A stretch of 38,983 nt of DNA. Origin: an uncultured Agathobaculum sp. Lineage in GTDB: Bacteria; Bacillota; Clostridia; Oscillospirales; Butyricicoccaceae. The notes below the pieces were generated by a model. The model ran no database searches, had not been told where the DNA came from, and saw only the letters and a list, made by a program, of their open reading frames with translations. The stretch is from positions 1 to 38,983 of the forward strand of contig CALWUJ010000017.1 of the NCBI GenBank assembly GCA_944384725.1, written 5' to 3'. Shown in pieces: positions 8,488-16,362 of this stretch. Positions within the stretch are counted from its first letter, which is position 1. Each line of letters begins with the position of its first letter. The position numbers were made by a program, and so were the translations under genes.

Positions 8488-9522
8488 ATGAAGCGAGTTC
8501 TTGCGGCGTTTTTGCTGCTTTTGGGATTGACAGGCTGCGCGGGACGGCAGGCGAGCTATACGACAGACTTTTTCGCCATGGATACCTTTATGGCGGTTTC
8601 CGTGTACGGAGACAGTGAGGACGCGGCACAGGAAGCGGCTGTTGCCTGCGAGCAGGCGGTCAATGCGCTGGAGCCTGCTTTGTCCCGCACGCGGGAGGAT
8701 AGCGACCTGTATCGTCTCAACCATGCGGATGGTGCAGTGTGTGAGGTCAGTGACGAAACCTATGCGGCGATTGAGGCGGCAGTGCAGTTTGCCAAACTGA
8801 CCGGAGGGGCGTTTGATCCAACCATGGCACCGCTGACCGATTTGTGGGGTATCAACACGGAAAATGCGCATGTGCCTACGCAGGCAGAGATCGACGAAGC
8901 GCTGACCCATGTGGGCTATGAGAATATCAAACTGCTGGGGAACAATCAGGTGCAGTTGCTGAATGGCGCACAGCTTGATCTGGGTGGTATCGGCAAGGGA
9001 TTTGCAACCGATGCTGCGTTCACGCTGCTGGCACAGCAGCCGGAGGGCGCGGCCACCGGCGCATTGGTGCAGCTGGGCGGTAATATCGGTGCGTTCGGAG
9101 AAAATCCGTCGCGCGATGGCGGAAACTGGGTGGTTGGCATTGCCGACCCGGACAACAATGCGGAGTTTTTGGCAACGGTTGAGGTGAGGGATGCTTCGGT
9201 CGTCACGTCGGGCGACTATGAGCGCTATTTTGAGCAGGACGGCAAACGGTATCATCATATTTTCGATCCCAAAACCGGCTATCCGGCGGATACCGGACTG
9301 CGCAGCGTGACCGTGATCGACCAAAACTCCACCCGTGCGGATGCGATGACGACCGCACTGTTTGTCATGGGTCTGGACGACGGGATGAAATTCTGTCAGG
9401 AAAACAACATCGCGGCGGTGTTTATCACCTCGGACAAGCAGATTTATACCACAGATGCAGTCGCTTCGGTTTGCACCTATACTTTCCTCGGTGCGGAGAA
9501 AGGGTATACCGATGCGCAGTAG
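8488..9522 (+). CDS. apbE: FAD:protein FMN transferase (ApbE), lipoprotein
   Basis: A 344-residue exported lipoprotein: a short basic start, hydrophobic core and lipobox LTGC with Cys17. ApbE uses FAD to attach FMN covalently to a Ser/Thr of target proteins. Family motifs are present: DTFMAV near the mature N-terminus, the FAD-binding DLGGIGKGFATD, the SGDYERYF and HHIFDPKTGYPAD segments and the Mg2+-binding DAMTTALFVMG. GAGGAG precedes ATG 8488. It is followed, with overlap, by a NusG-II protein and then a Gx-family transporter, a set also seen in flavin-based extracellular electron transfer loci. No classic flavinylation target (a D-x-x-[ST]-G-A-[ST] site) is visible in the neighbours, so its substrate is likely encoded elsewhere. 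Confidence 0.95.
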   Translation: MKRVLAAFLLLLGLTGCAGRQASYTTDFFAMDTFMAVSVYGDSEDAAQEAAVACEQAVNALEPALSRTREDSDLYRLNHADGAVCEVSDETYAAIEAAVQFAKLTGGAFDPTMAPLTDLWGINTENAHVPTQAEIDEALTHVGYENIKLLGNNQVQLLNGAQLDLGGIGKGFATDAAFTLLAQQPEGAATGALVQLGGNIGAFGENPSRDGGNWVVGIADPDNNAEFLATVEVRDASVVTSGDYERYFEQDGKRYHHIFDPKTGYPADTGLRSVTVIDQNSTRADAMTTALFVMGLDDGMKFCQENNIAAVFITSDKQIYTTDAVASVCTYTFLGAEKGYTDAQ

Positions 9523-9883
9523 GCTCAAATGGGGGGACTTTGTCGTCATCGGTGCAGTGCTGGTTCTCGCGGCAGCGCTCGCTGCGTGGTTTGCCGCAGG
9601 CACACAGGGCGACCTGCTGTATGCGGAGGTATGGCAGGATAACGCATTGGTTGAGCGCGTGGCGCTGACCGACGCGACCGATCGCACTATTGACTTGGAT
9701 GGACATAACGTGATCGTGCTGTCCGGAAAAACTGCGCATATGGCGTCGGCGGATTGCCACGATCAGGTGTGCGTGCGCACGGGTACGCTCACGCGGGCGG
9801 GACAGGTTGCGGTTTGTCTGCCCAACCGCGTGGTGCTGAAAATCGTGGGGGAGACCGGAGAAATCGATGCGATCGTATCATAA
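9512..9883 (+). CDS. NusG domain II-containing membrane protein (EetA-like)
   Basis: A 123-residue protein with one N-terminal membrane helix (about 8-29) and an outward NusG-II domain. The family pattern is clear: GHNVIVLSG, a cysteine pair in DCHDQVCV, then CLPNRVVLKI. It is not the transcription factor NusG. Its ATG overlaps the apbE stop, with GGAGAAAGG at 9495-9503. As I recall, EetA of the Listeria/Lactobacillus flavin-based electron transfer system belongs to this family and sits beside a Gx-family EetB, as here. The two cysteines could be a disulfide or ligand pair; function in this organism is inferred from context. Confidence 0.8.
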   Translation: MRSRLKWGDFVVIGAVLVLAAALAAWFAAGTQGDLLYAEVWQDNALVERVALTDATDRTIDLDGHNVIVLSGKTAHMASADCHDQVCVRTGTLTRAGQVAVCLPNRVVLKIVGETGEIDAIVS

Positions 9884-9898
9884 CGGAAGGGTGAGACC

Positions 9899-10411
9899 GT
9901 GCAAGCAAAAAAGTTGACGCTTTGCGGCATGCTGACCGCGCTGGCGGTCGTTTTGTCGCTCGTGGAGCGGCTGTTTCCACTGGATGCGGTTGTGCCGGTG
10001 CCGGGGGTGAAACTCGGTCTGGCCAATGTGGTGACGTTGTTTGCCTTAACGCGTTTGTCCGCGCGGGATGCGCTGGCGGTGCTGCTGTGCCGTGTGGCAC
10101 TGTCCAGCCTGCTCATGGGCAGCGTGACGGCGTTTTTGTTTTCGTTGTTCGGCGGCTTACTGTCGCTTGTTGCCATGTGGCTGCTGCTGCGTGCAGAGGG
10201 TCGGTTCTGCTCGCTGCTGGGGGTCAGCGTTGCGGGCGCGGCGGCGCACAACATCGGGCAGATCATTGCGGCGGTCATCTGGATGAAAACCGGCGCGGTG
10301 GTGGCGTATCTGCCATTTCTGCTGGTGATGAGCGTTCCGCTCGGCCTTGTGACCGGACTGACCTGCTCGGTCGTATTATCGCATATGCAAAAAATTGATT
10401 TTAACGTATAA
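9899..10411 (+). CDS. Gx transporter family membrane protein (EetB-like; annotated as heptaprenyl diphosphate synthase component I)
   Basis: A 170-residue, strongly hydrophobic protein with about five membrane helices and the family segments VPGVKLGLANVVTL and AGAAAHNIGQIIAA. The family name refers to an old assignment as component I of heptaprenyl diphosphate synthase, but sequence and topology resemble ECF-type substrate-binding membrane proteins. The start is GTG at 9899, with GGAAGGG upstream and 15 bases after the NusG-II gene. Its pairing with NusG-II and ApbE proteins is recurrent in flavin-based electron-transfer loci; a role in quinone or flavin handling at the membrane is an inference. 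Confidence 0.8.
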   Translation: MQAKKLTLCGMLTALAVVLSLVERLFPLDAVVPVPGVKLGLANVVTLFALTRLSARDALAVLLCRVALSSLLMGSVTAFLFSLFGGLLSLVAMWLLLRAEGRFCSLLGVSVAGAAAHNIGQIIAAVIWMKTGAVVAYLPFLLVMSVPLGLVTGLTCSVVLSHMQKIDFNV

Positions 10412-10462
10412 AAAAGCGAAGCGCCTCCTATACTAACGGCAAATATATAAGGAGGAAATGCA

Positions 10463-10804
10463 ATGAAAAGGCTGATCGCTTTGCTGGCCGCGCTGACGAT
10501 GGTGTTTGCCTGCGGTTGCTCCAACACGACGGATGAGACCAATCCGAATGACACGAACAATAACGTGACTGAGGACACGAACAATGACGGCGTGGTAGAC
10601 AACGGCGATACCGTCGGTGACGACATTCAGAACGGCATGGACAATGTGGGCGATGCCGTGGAGAACGGCATGGATAATGCCGGAAACGCAATTGATAACG
10701 GCATGGACAAAGTCGGCGATGCGGTAACGGGCAGCGATAAGGGCACGACAACCGGTACGGCGGATACCGGCGCGGACACAAACCCCAAAACGGTCAATCC
10801 GTAA
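10463..10804 (+). CDS. Small acidic repeat lipoprotein of unknown function
   Basis: A 113-residue protein with a lipoprotein signal (hydrophobic 5-16, lipobox ending in Cys19, CGC) and an Asp/Asn/Thr-rich mature part. Residues about 50-87 contain four copies of an 11-residue unit of the type N-G-M-D-N-V-G-D-A-V-E, likely an amphipathic helix; flanks (20-45 and 90-113) look disordered. AAGGAGG precedes ATG 10463 closely. It lies 51 bases after the Gx transporter gene and before a terminator, so it may be co-transcribed with apbE or have its own start. It carries no obvious FMN attachment motif. I do not recognise a family. Confidence 0.8.
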   Translation: MKRLIALLAALTMVFACGCSNTTDETNPNDTNNNVTEDTNNDGVVDNGDTVGDDIQNGMDNVGDAVENGMDNAGNAIDNGMDKVGDAVTGSDKGTTTGTADTGADTNPKTVNP

Positions 10805-10821
10805 AGGAATGGGGCTTGCGA

Positions 10822-10860
10822 AAAGCGGCATGGCAAGTACGCCATGCCGCTTTCCCTTTT
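10822..10860 (+). terminator. Strong terminator after the lipoprotein gene
   Basis: A perfect 13-base-pair stem (10822-10834 with 10841-10853) with a six-base loop, running into TTTCCCTTTT. Confidence 0.85.
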
Positions 10861-10920
10861 CGCGCGCAGCTATGTCAAAAACCGGGGGCGCGGAAGCCGT
10901 CGATTGATGCGCTTTGTGCC

Positions 10921-10949
10921 TTGCACCGCGCGTTGCACTGTGATAAAAT
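10921..10949 (+). promoter_or_regulatory. Promoter of gltX-glnS
   Basis: TTGCAC at 10921-10926, 17-base spacer, TAAAAT at 10944-10949, about 50 bases before the gltX start. A second TTGCAC lies at 10933 but is badly spaced. Confidence 0.6.
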
Positions 10950-10998
10950 ATTCCTATCATGGGCGAAAATGCCCATCAAGGAAGTTGGAGTGAACAAA

Positions 10999-12651
10999 AT
11001 GGATCATAACCGTTTGGCGGAACTGCTGTTCCCGCATATCAACACCACACCGGAGGATATCGAGGCGCGCTATCCCAAACGCACGCTGCCGGAAGGCGCA
11101 AAAGTGACCCGTATGGGGCCGAGCCCGACGGGGTTCATGCATCTGGGCAACCTGTACGGCGCGTTGGTGGACGAGCGTCTGGCGCATCAGTCGGGCGGCG
11201 TGTTCTATCTGCGCATTGAGGATACGGACAAAAAGCGTGAGGTCGAGGGCGGCGTGCGCACCATCATCGAAGTGTTCCGTGCGTTCGGCCTGAATTTCGA
11301 CGAGGGCGCAACGCTCGACGGCGACAACGGTGTATACGGCCCGTACCGCCAGAGCCAGCGTGCAGAGATTTATCAGACCTTTGTTAAGAGTCTTGTGCAG
11401 CGCGGTATGGCTTATCCGTGCTTCTGCACGGAGGAGGAACTCGCTGCGGCGCATGCCCAGCAGGAGGCCAACAAGGAGAATTTCGGCTACTATGGCAAAT
11501 ATGCCGTGTGGCGTGACCGCCCGATGGAGGACATCGAGGCCGAGCTGGCAAAAGGTACGCCCTATGTCGTACGTTTCCGTTCGGAGGGCAGCATCGAAAA
11601 CAAGATCCGCCATGAGGATCTCGTCAAGGGCAAGATGGAGGTCACTGAGAACGATCAGGATATTGTTATCCTCAAGTCGGACGGCATTCCGACCTACCAC
11701 TTTGCGCATGTCGTGGACGACCATCTGATGGGTACGACCGTAGTTGTGCGCGGTGAGGAATGGCTGGCGACCCTGCCGGTACATTTGCAGCTGTTCCGTG
11801 CGATGGGCTGGAAGGCGCCCAAGTATGCGCATACCGCGCAGCTGATGAAGATCGATCCCGAGACCGGCGGCAAGCGCAAGCTGTCCAAGCGCAAAGACCC
11901 TGAACTGGCGCTGACCTTCTACGAGCAGGAGGGCTATCCGGTGCCGGCGGTGCTCGAGTATCTGATGACGCTGCTCAACTCCAATTTCGAGGAATGGCGG
12001 CGTGCCAACCCTGACCTGCCGATGAACGATTTCCCGTTCTCGACCAAGAAGATGAGCGGCTCGGGTGCTCTGTTCGATATTGAAAAGCTGCACGACGTTT
12101 CCAAGAACGTGATTTCGCGTATGTCGGCTGACACCGTATATGATTATCTGGCATCGTGGAGCGCGCAGAACGATAAGCCGTTCCATGACCTGCTCACGCG
12201 CGACCCGGCTTTCTCCAAGGCGTATCTCGCCATCGGCCGCGGCGGCAAGAAGCCGCGCAAGGATCTGGCGCTCTGGTCGGACGCCAAGGGCTACATGGAC
12301 TTTATGTTCGATGAACTGTTCCAGCCGGATTACACCATGCCGGAGCATGTATCTGCGGAGGATGCCAAGGCAATCCTTGCGGATTTTGCGCAGGTGTTTG
12401 ACGAAAACGACACGCCGGACGGTTTCTTTGAAAAGATGAAGCAGATCGCATCGGCACACGGCTATGCGGCGGACACCAAAGCGTACAAGGCGGATCCGTC
12501 CGCGTATAAGGGCGCGGTGGGCGACGTTTCCATGGTCATCCGTGTTGCGGTTGCCGGACGGCAAAATGCGCCTGATTTGCAGACGGTGATGGGCATTCTG
12601 GGCCGCGACAAGGTGCTGGAGCGCCTGGAACGCTGTGCAAATGCGCTTTAA
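10999..12651 (+). CDS. gltX: Glutamyl-tRNA synthetase
   Basis: A 550-residue class I synthetase charging tRNA-Glu. The HIGH-type motif is in PSPTGFMHLGN (41-51), the KMSKS-type motif is KLSKR at 294-298; YLRIEDTDKKRE is typical of the Glu enzyme. It is longer than the usual ~480 residues, with an extended N-terminus of about 35 residues before the catalytic domain, as in some Clostridia. The frame is open back to 10816 through a terminator; ATG 10999 has GGAG upstream and is the sensible start. glnS follows after 27 bases, likely in one operon. Confidence 0.95.
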   Translation: MDHNRLAELLFPHINTTPEDIEARYPKRTLPEGAKVTRMGPSPTGFMHLGNLYGALVDERLAHQSGGVFYLRIEDTDKKREVEGGVRTIIEVFRAFGLNFDEGATLDGDNGVYGPYRQSQRAEIYQTFVKSLVQRGMAYPCFCTEEELAAAHAQQEANKENFGYYGKYAVWRDRPMEDIEAELAKGTPYVVRFRSEGSIENKIRHEDLVKGKMEVTENDQDIVILKSDGIPTYHFAHVVDDHLMGTTVVVRGEEWLATLPVHLQLFRAMGWKAPKYAHTAQLMKIDPETGGKRKLSKRKDPELALTFYEQEGYPVPAVLEYLMTLLNSNFEEWRRANPDLPMNDFPFSTKKMSGSGALFDIEKLHDVSKNVISRMSADTVYDYLASWSAQNDKPFHDLLTRDPAFSKAYLAIGRGGKKPRKDLALWSDAKGYMDFMFDELFQPDYTMPEHVSAEDAKAILADFAQVFDENDTPDGFFEKMKQIASAHGYAADTKAYKADPSAYKGAVGDVSMVIRVAVAGRQNAPDLQTVMGILGRDKVLERLERCANAL

Positions 12652-12678
12652 CTCGGTTTTTGGGGGAAGAATAACGCT

Positions 12679-14340
12679 ATGATGGAAAATGTAAATAACT
12701 TTCTGACCGAAATCATTGATGAGGATATTGCGGCGGGACTGAATGAACGTATTCACACCCGTTTCCCGCCCGAACCGAACGGCTATCTCCACATCGGTTC
12801 GGCCAAGGCAATCTTTATCAACTGGTCGATCGGCAAAAAATATGACGGCCTGTTCAACCTGCGCTACGATGATACCAACCCGGTCAAAGAGGATACCGAG
12901 TATGTTGATTCTATTTGGGAGGACATCAAGTGGCTGACCGGTGAGGAGCCGTCCGGCGGTGTGTACTACGGTTCGGACTATTTTGAGACCTGTTACGAGT
13001 GCGCAGTTGCGCTCATCAAGGACGGCAAGGCCTATGTGGACGATCTGACGCAGGAGGAAATGCGTGCTTACCGCGGCTCGCTGACCGAGCCGGGTAAGGA
13101 AAGCCCGTACCGGGGTCGTTCGGTTGAAGAGAATTTGCAGCTGTTCGCGGACATGCGTGCAGGCAAGTTCGAGGACGGTTCCAAGACGCTGCGCGCCAAG
13201 ATCGACATGGCAAGCCCGAACATGAACCTGCGCGACCCGGCGATTTATCGCATCGTGCGCGCGCATCACCACCGTCAGGGCGACAAGTGGTGCATTTATC
13301 CGCTGTATGACTTCGCGCACCCGATTCAGGATGCGATCGAGGGCATCACGCATTCGCTGTGCTCGATTGAGTTTGAGAACCATCGACCGCTGTACGAGTG
13401 GGTCGTGGATAACTGCCCGCTGCCGCATCATCCCAAGCAGCGTGAGTTTGCGCGCCTGAATGTGACGCACACTGTTATGTCCAAGCGTTATCTGCGTCAG
13501 TTAGTGTTTGAGAAGCACGTCGAGGGTTGGGACGACCCGCGTATGCCTACGCTGTGCGCGCTGCGTCGCCGCGGCTATACGCCGAGCGCGATTCTGGACT
13601 TTGTGCAGCGTGCAGGCGTTGCCAAGGCGGATTCGCTGGTGGACATCAAGCTGCTGGAGCACTGCATCCGTGAGGAGCTGAACGAGACGGCACTGCGCCG
13701 CATGGCGGTGACCGAGCCGGTCAAGCTTGTCATCACCAACTATCCGGAAGACAAGTGCGAGGAGTTTGAAGTGCCGAACAATCCGCGTAACGAGGCCGCT
13801 GGTACCCGCAAGGTGCCGTTCACGCGTGAGCTGTATATCGAAAAGAGCGACTTTGCCGAGGTTCCGCCCCCGAAGTTCCAGCGTCTCAAGCCGGATGGCG
13901 AGGTGCGTCTGATGGGCGCATATATCGTTCGCTGCAACGAGGTTGTCAAGGACGAGAACGGCGAGATCGTTGAGATCCGCTGTACGGCTGACCTCGAGAC
14001 TGGCAACGGCATGCCGGCCGACGGCCGCAAGGTTAAGGGCACGATCCACTGGGTGTCCGCTGCGCATGCGCTTGACGCCGACCTGTACCTGTACGACAAT
14101 CTGTTCACGCTGGAAAACGTCAACGATGTTCCGGAAGGTACGGATTATCTGGATTACCTCAATCCGGATTCGCTGAAAAAGCTGACGGGCTGCAAGCTGG
14201 AGCCGTCGCTCGCGGATGCCAAGGAAGGGGAACGCTTCCAGTTCGTTCGCATGGGTTACTATGTGAAGGACAGGGAAGATGTGCGCTTTAACCGTATTGT
14301 TACCCTCAAGGACAGCTTTGCCAAGACGCTGCAAAAGTAA
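12679..14340 (+). CDS. glnS: Glutaminyl-tRNA synthetase
   Basis: A 553-residue class I enzyme charging tRNA-Gln directly. [15 protein letters not shown] is at 30-44, and MSKRYL is the KMSKS-type motif. The C-terminal half is the two-barrel anticodon-binding domain typical of GlnRS. Many Firmicutes lack GlnRS and make Gln-tRNA by GatCAB transamidation, so its presence beside gltX is a lineage trait, originally acquired by bacteria from eukaryotes. GGGGGAAG precedes ATG 12679. A terminator follows immediately. Confidence 0.97.
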   Translation: MMENVNNFLTEIIDEDIAAGLNERIHTRFPPEPNGYLHIGSAKAIFINWSIGKKYDGLFNLRYDDTNPVKEDTEYVDSIWEDIKWLTGEEPSGGVYYGSDYFETCYECAVALIKDGKAYVDDLTQEEMRAYRGSLTEPGKESPYRGRSVEENLQLFADMRAGKFEDGSKTLRAKIDMASPNMNLRDPAIYRIVRAHHHRQGDKWCIYPLYDFAHPIQDAIEGITHSLCSIEFENHRPLYEWVVDNCPLPHHPKQREFARLNVTHTVMSKRYLRQLVFEKHVEGWDDPRMPTLCALRRRGYTPSAILDFVQRAGVAKADSLVDIKLLEHCIREELNETALRRMAVTEPVKLVITNYPEDKCEEFEVPNNPRNEAAGTRKVPFTRELYIEKSDFAEVPPPKFQRLKPDGEVRLMGAYIVRCNEVVKDENGEIVEIRCTADLETGNGMPADGRKVKGTIHWVSAAHALDADLYLYDNLFTLENVNDVPEGTDYLDYLNPDSLKKLTGCKLEPSLADAKEGERFQFVRMGYYVKDREDVRFNRIVTLKDSFAKTLQK

Positions 14341-14348
14341 AAATAAGA

Positions 14349-14384
14349 AAAGCCGCAGATTGTTCAATCTGCGGCTTTATTTTT
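14349..14384 (+). terminator. Terminator after glnS
   Basis: A perfect 13-base-pair stem (14349-14361 with 14366-14378), loop GTTC, then a TTTATTTTT tract. It also lies just past the niaR stop on the other strand and may serve both. Confidence 0.92.
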
Positions 14385-14392
14385 GCCGTATA

Positions 14393-14920
14393 TTATTTCT
14401 CATCCGTTAGAAGGAAGCCTTTCTCCCTCAGACCCTGCACCACTCGATCGAGTGTTTCCTCATCCTGTGCGCGCAGTGTGTGCAGATGGATGCCGCCTGT
14501 CAGCTCGCACAAAGGGCGTGCCGCAGGGCTTTTCAGTTTTTTGCAGAACATATCGGCATCATATCGGGAAAAAATATGGAGCGGTGCACAGATTTGACCG
14601 TAAACCGAATGCTCGACGGTCACATCGAGCAATGCGCCGCCCAAGTCGACGACCGTATACAGTTCTTCGAGCAGACGGTCATCCCCATGACGGCACACCA
14701 CACGCCGTTCAGGCTGGATCGAGGCGGACGCGGTGCTCTCCAAAATATAACCGCGGGGGGTGGCCAATACGGAGAGCCCTCCGGCGCGCAGCAGTGCGAC
14801 ATCGCCTACGATGATCTGCCGGCTGACGCCGCATTGTGCAGCCAAAGCAGTGGCGGAAAGCGGCTTTTGCGTTTGCGTGAGCAGATGGGTGATTTTGGTG
14901 CGCCGTTCAGCAGCGTTCAT
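14393..14920 (-). CDS. niaR: NiaR-type transcriptional repressor of NAD biosynthesis (HTH plus 3H domain)
   Basis: A 175-residue regulator: an HTH_11 winged helix at about 5-60 and a 3H domain at about 72-172. The metal-ligand histidines expected for this family are visible as H78, H145 and H147, with H104 in VEHSVYG. NiaR binds nicotinic acid and represses NAD synthesis or niacin uptake genes. The start ATG (14918-14920) has AAGGAGTG upstream; an in-frame extension upstream passes through the promoter and is rejected. No NAD synthesis operon is in the window, though nadK lies 10 kb away. It runs towards glnS. Confidence 0.92.
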   Translation of the reverse strand: MNAAERRTKITHLLTQTQKPLSATALAAQCGVSRQIIVGDVALLRAGGLSVLATPRGYILESTASASIQPERRVVCRHGDDRLLEELYTVVDLGGALLDVTVEHSVYGQICAPLHIFSRYDADMFCKKLKSPAARPLCELTGGIHLHTLRAQDEETLDRVVQGLREKGFLLTDEK

Positions 14921-14945
14921 GATACAGTCACTCCTTAGTATCCCT

Positions 14946-14974
14946 ATCATAGCAAAAGAAAAAGGACTATGCAA
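14946..14974 (-). promoter_or_regulatory. niaR promoter, embedded in the upstream gene's terminator
   Basis: On the minus strand TTGCAT (14969-14974), 17-base spacer, TATGAT (14946-14951). The -35 box sits in the centre of the terminator hairpin of the 3D-domain gene. Confidence 0.7.
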
Positions 14975-14985
14975 GCATAGTCCTT
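14954..14985 (-). terminator. Terminator of the 3D-domain gene
   Basis: An 11-base inverted repeat (14962-14972 with 14975-14985) followed on the minus strand by TTTTTCTTTT. Confidence 0.85.
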
Positions 14986-14999
14986 AAAATCAATTTGTA

Positions 15000-15671
15000 T
15001 TAGCCCAGCAGATAGATGTTCGCGTACTGAACGCCAAGCTCATACGCACGGTCGTGCGAAGAAACAAACACGTCGATCTTGCTGTTCTTGATCGCTCCGC
15101 CGGTATCCTCTGCGATGAACACGCCGTAGCCTTCGATATATACGCGGCTGCCCAGCGGGATGACCGAGGAATCTACGGCAATCGTGCGGCCCTCAGTGGG
15201 GGTCGTGCCGGAAGCGGTCTTTGCACCGGCAACGCCGTTGCACTTCTCACAGGGGCAATAGAAAGTCAGCTTGTAGTTGCCCAGTGCGGTCGAATTCTTC
15301 TTGATCGAATCGGTTGCCAGCAGGGAAGAAGAGTAAGCAACCGTCTTTGCAGATACCGGCTCGGTCAGCAAATCGCTGACGGAGGACTGCTGATTAGAAG
15401 AGGGCTTGTTGGAAGCGGCCTGCTGTGCAGACTCTGCCTTGGCAGCCTCTGCTTCCGCCTTTTTCTTGGCTTCGGCTTCCGCCTTGGAAAGCGCCTGCTC
15501 AGCGGTGTTGATCTGATCGGAGTTGAGAACTGTACCGACCGATGCATTGAGGTTGGATGAGAGCATTGCAACCGGCTGATCGAGCGCCGCAGCACTGATG
15601 GAGGCCATCGTGCTGACTGCCAGCGTTGCAGCAATCAGTTTGGATGCATGCTTTCGCAAAGAAAAGAACAT
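15000..15671 (-). CDS. Secreted 3D-domain protein (cell-wall hydrolase-like)
   Basis: A 223-residue protein with a signal peptide (basic start, hydrophobic to about 29, AAA-type cleavage), an Ala/Glu/Lys-rich helical linker (about 56-85), a Ser/Gln-rich spacer and a C-terminal 3D domain (about 130-223). The three conserved aspartates are visible in IAVDSS, AEDTGGAIKNSKIDVF. The domain is related to MltA-type lytic transglycosylases and occurs in Rpf/YabE-like and Sps wall proteins of Firmicutes. A CPCEKCNG motif gives four-residue spaced cysteines. AGGAGTG precedes the ATG. A role in peptidoglycan remodelling is inferred. Confidence 0.88.
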   Translation of the reverse strand: MFFSLRKHASKLIAATLAVSTMASISAAALDQPVAMLSSNLNASVGTVLNSDQINTAEQALSKAEAEAKKKAEAEAAKAESAQQAASNKPSSNQQSSVSDLLTEPVSAKTVAYSSSLLATDSIKKNSTALGNYKLTFYCPCEKCNGVAGAKTASGTTPTEGRTIAVDSSVIPLGSRVYIEGYGVFIAEDTGGAIKNSKIDVFVSSHDRAYELGVQYANIYLLG

Positions 15672-15783
15672 GTGTTACACTCCTAAATCGTTGTGAAAAC
15701 CCGCGGAAACGCGGCATCGGTATAACCGATTTGTTTTCTGGTTGTTACTGATTTGTTGTCGATCTGTTTCTGATCTGTAACCT

Positions 15784-15812
15784 ATGATACTGTACAATCG
15801 CGTATTTGTCAA
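15784..15812 (-). promoter_or_regulatory. Promoter of the 3D-domain gene
   Basis: On the minus strand a perfect TTGACA (15807-15812), 17-base spacer and TATCAT (15784-15789). The transcript would have a leader of about 105 bases holding direct repeats and two small hairpins. An inverted repeat TTTGCA/TGCAAA (15820-15825, 15832-15837) lies just upstream of the -35 and could bind a regulator. Confidence 0.8.
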
Positions 15813-15837
15813 ACACTTTTTTGCATTTTTGTGCAAA

Positions 15838-16136
15838 CTACATAATTGCCGCTCCATATAATCGAAATATCTGTATGGACATATGAAAAAAACGGTCGAT
15901 TTTTTTCACTCGAAATGAGTTAGTGCACAAAGAACGGTTACAAAATGACATTTTTCGATTACGGGTGGGGAACGGATAAGAGCAAGGGAGAGCACGAACA
16001 GGAAGAGTGGGGAACTGTTTCCTTTGAGGGATAAGCCAATCCTTGCGTGAGAATACTATAATATAATAGGTATATATAGGCGGTTCTTAAATGAGCGGTT
16101 TCTGTGGCTGCGGCTTTTTGCTGTCTGTAAAAAAAC
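15838..16136 (+). other. Gene-free interval between the 3D gene and rnjA promoters
   Basis: An AT-rich interval with no frame that has both a ribosome site and a plausible product. It contains A and T runs around 15885-15910 and two overlapping TATAAT strings at 16057-16067 without a correctly spaced -35. I see no recognised RNA. Confidence 0.5.
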
Positions 16137-16165
16137 TTTACACTGCAAGAGGAATGTGGTATCAT
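16137..16165 (+). promoter_or_regulatory. Promoter of rnjA
   Basis: TTTACA (16137-16142), 17-base spacer, TATCAT (16160-16165). It predicts a 5' leader of nearly 190 bases before the rnjA start. Confidence 0.75.
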
Positions 16166-16171
16166 AAAAAA

Positions 16172-16340
16172 TAAGTGTTTGCAGTCTGTGCGGGGATGCT
16201 CGCTGGCAAACGGTGAGACCGGACTGCAGCGCAGAGATATAATAGTGCATAAAGGCGGACGAACGGGATGCAGGTCTGTCTTTGTAAAAACGCGGGGAAA
16301 TGCCCCGGGTTGTTGTTTATAGGTATTTCAAATGATGAAT
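16172..16340 (+). promoter_or_regulatory. Long structured leader of rnjA
   Basis: Two perfect six-base helices are possible but exclude one another because they share 16181-16182: 16177-16182 with 16206-16211, and 16181-16186 with 16222-16227. A small hairpin 16211-16214/16218-16221 sits between. Further down a GC stem (16293-16297 with 16303-16307) is followed by TTGTTGTTT, which resembles a weak terminator. No known riboswitch or T-box sequence is recognised. Confidence 0.4.
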
Positions 16341-16362
16341 AAAGGAAAGTGATAAAACTGTT

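Noticed and set aside
10957-13470. An 837-codon open frame on the minus strand opposite gltX and glnS
   Set aside because: It is the antisense shadow of two certain synthetase genes in GC-rich codon usage, with no ribosome site or known domain.
16057-16067. Overlapping TATAAT boxes upstream of rnjA
   Set aside because: No -35 element at the correct distance, and a better promoter lies downstream at 16137.
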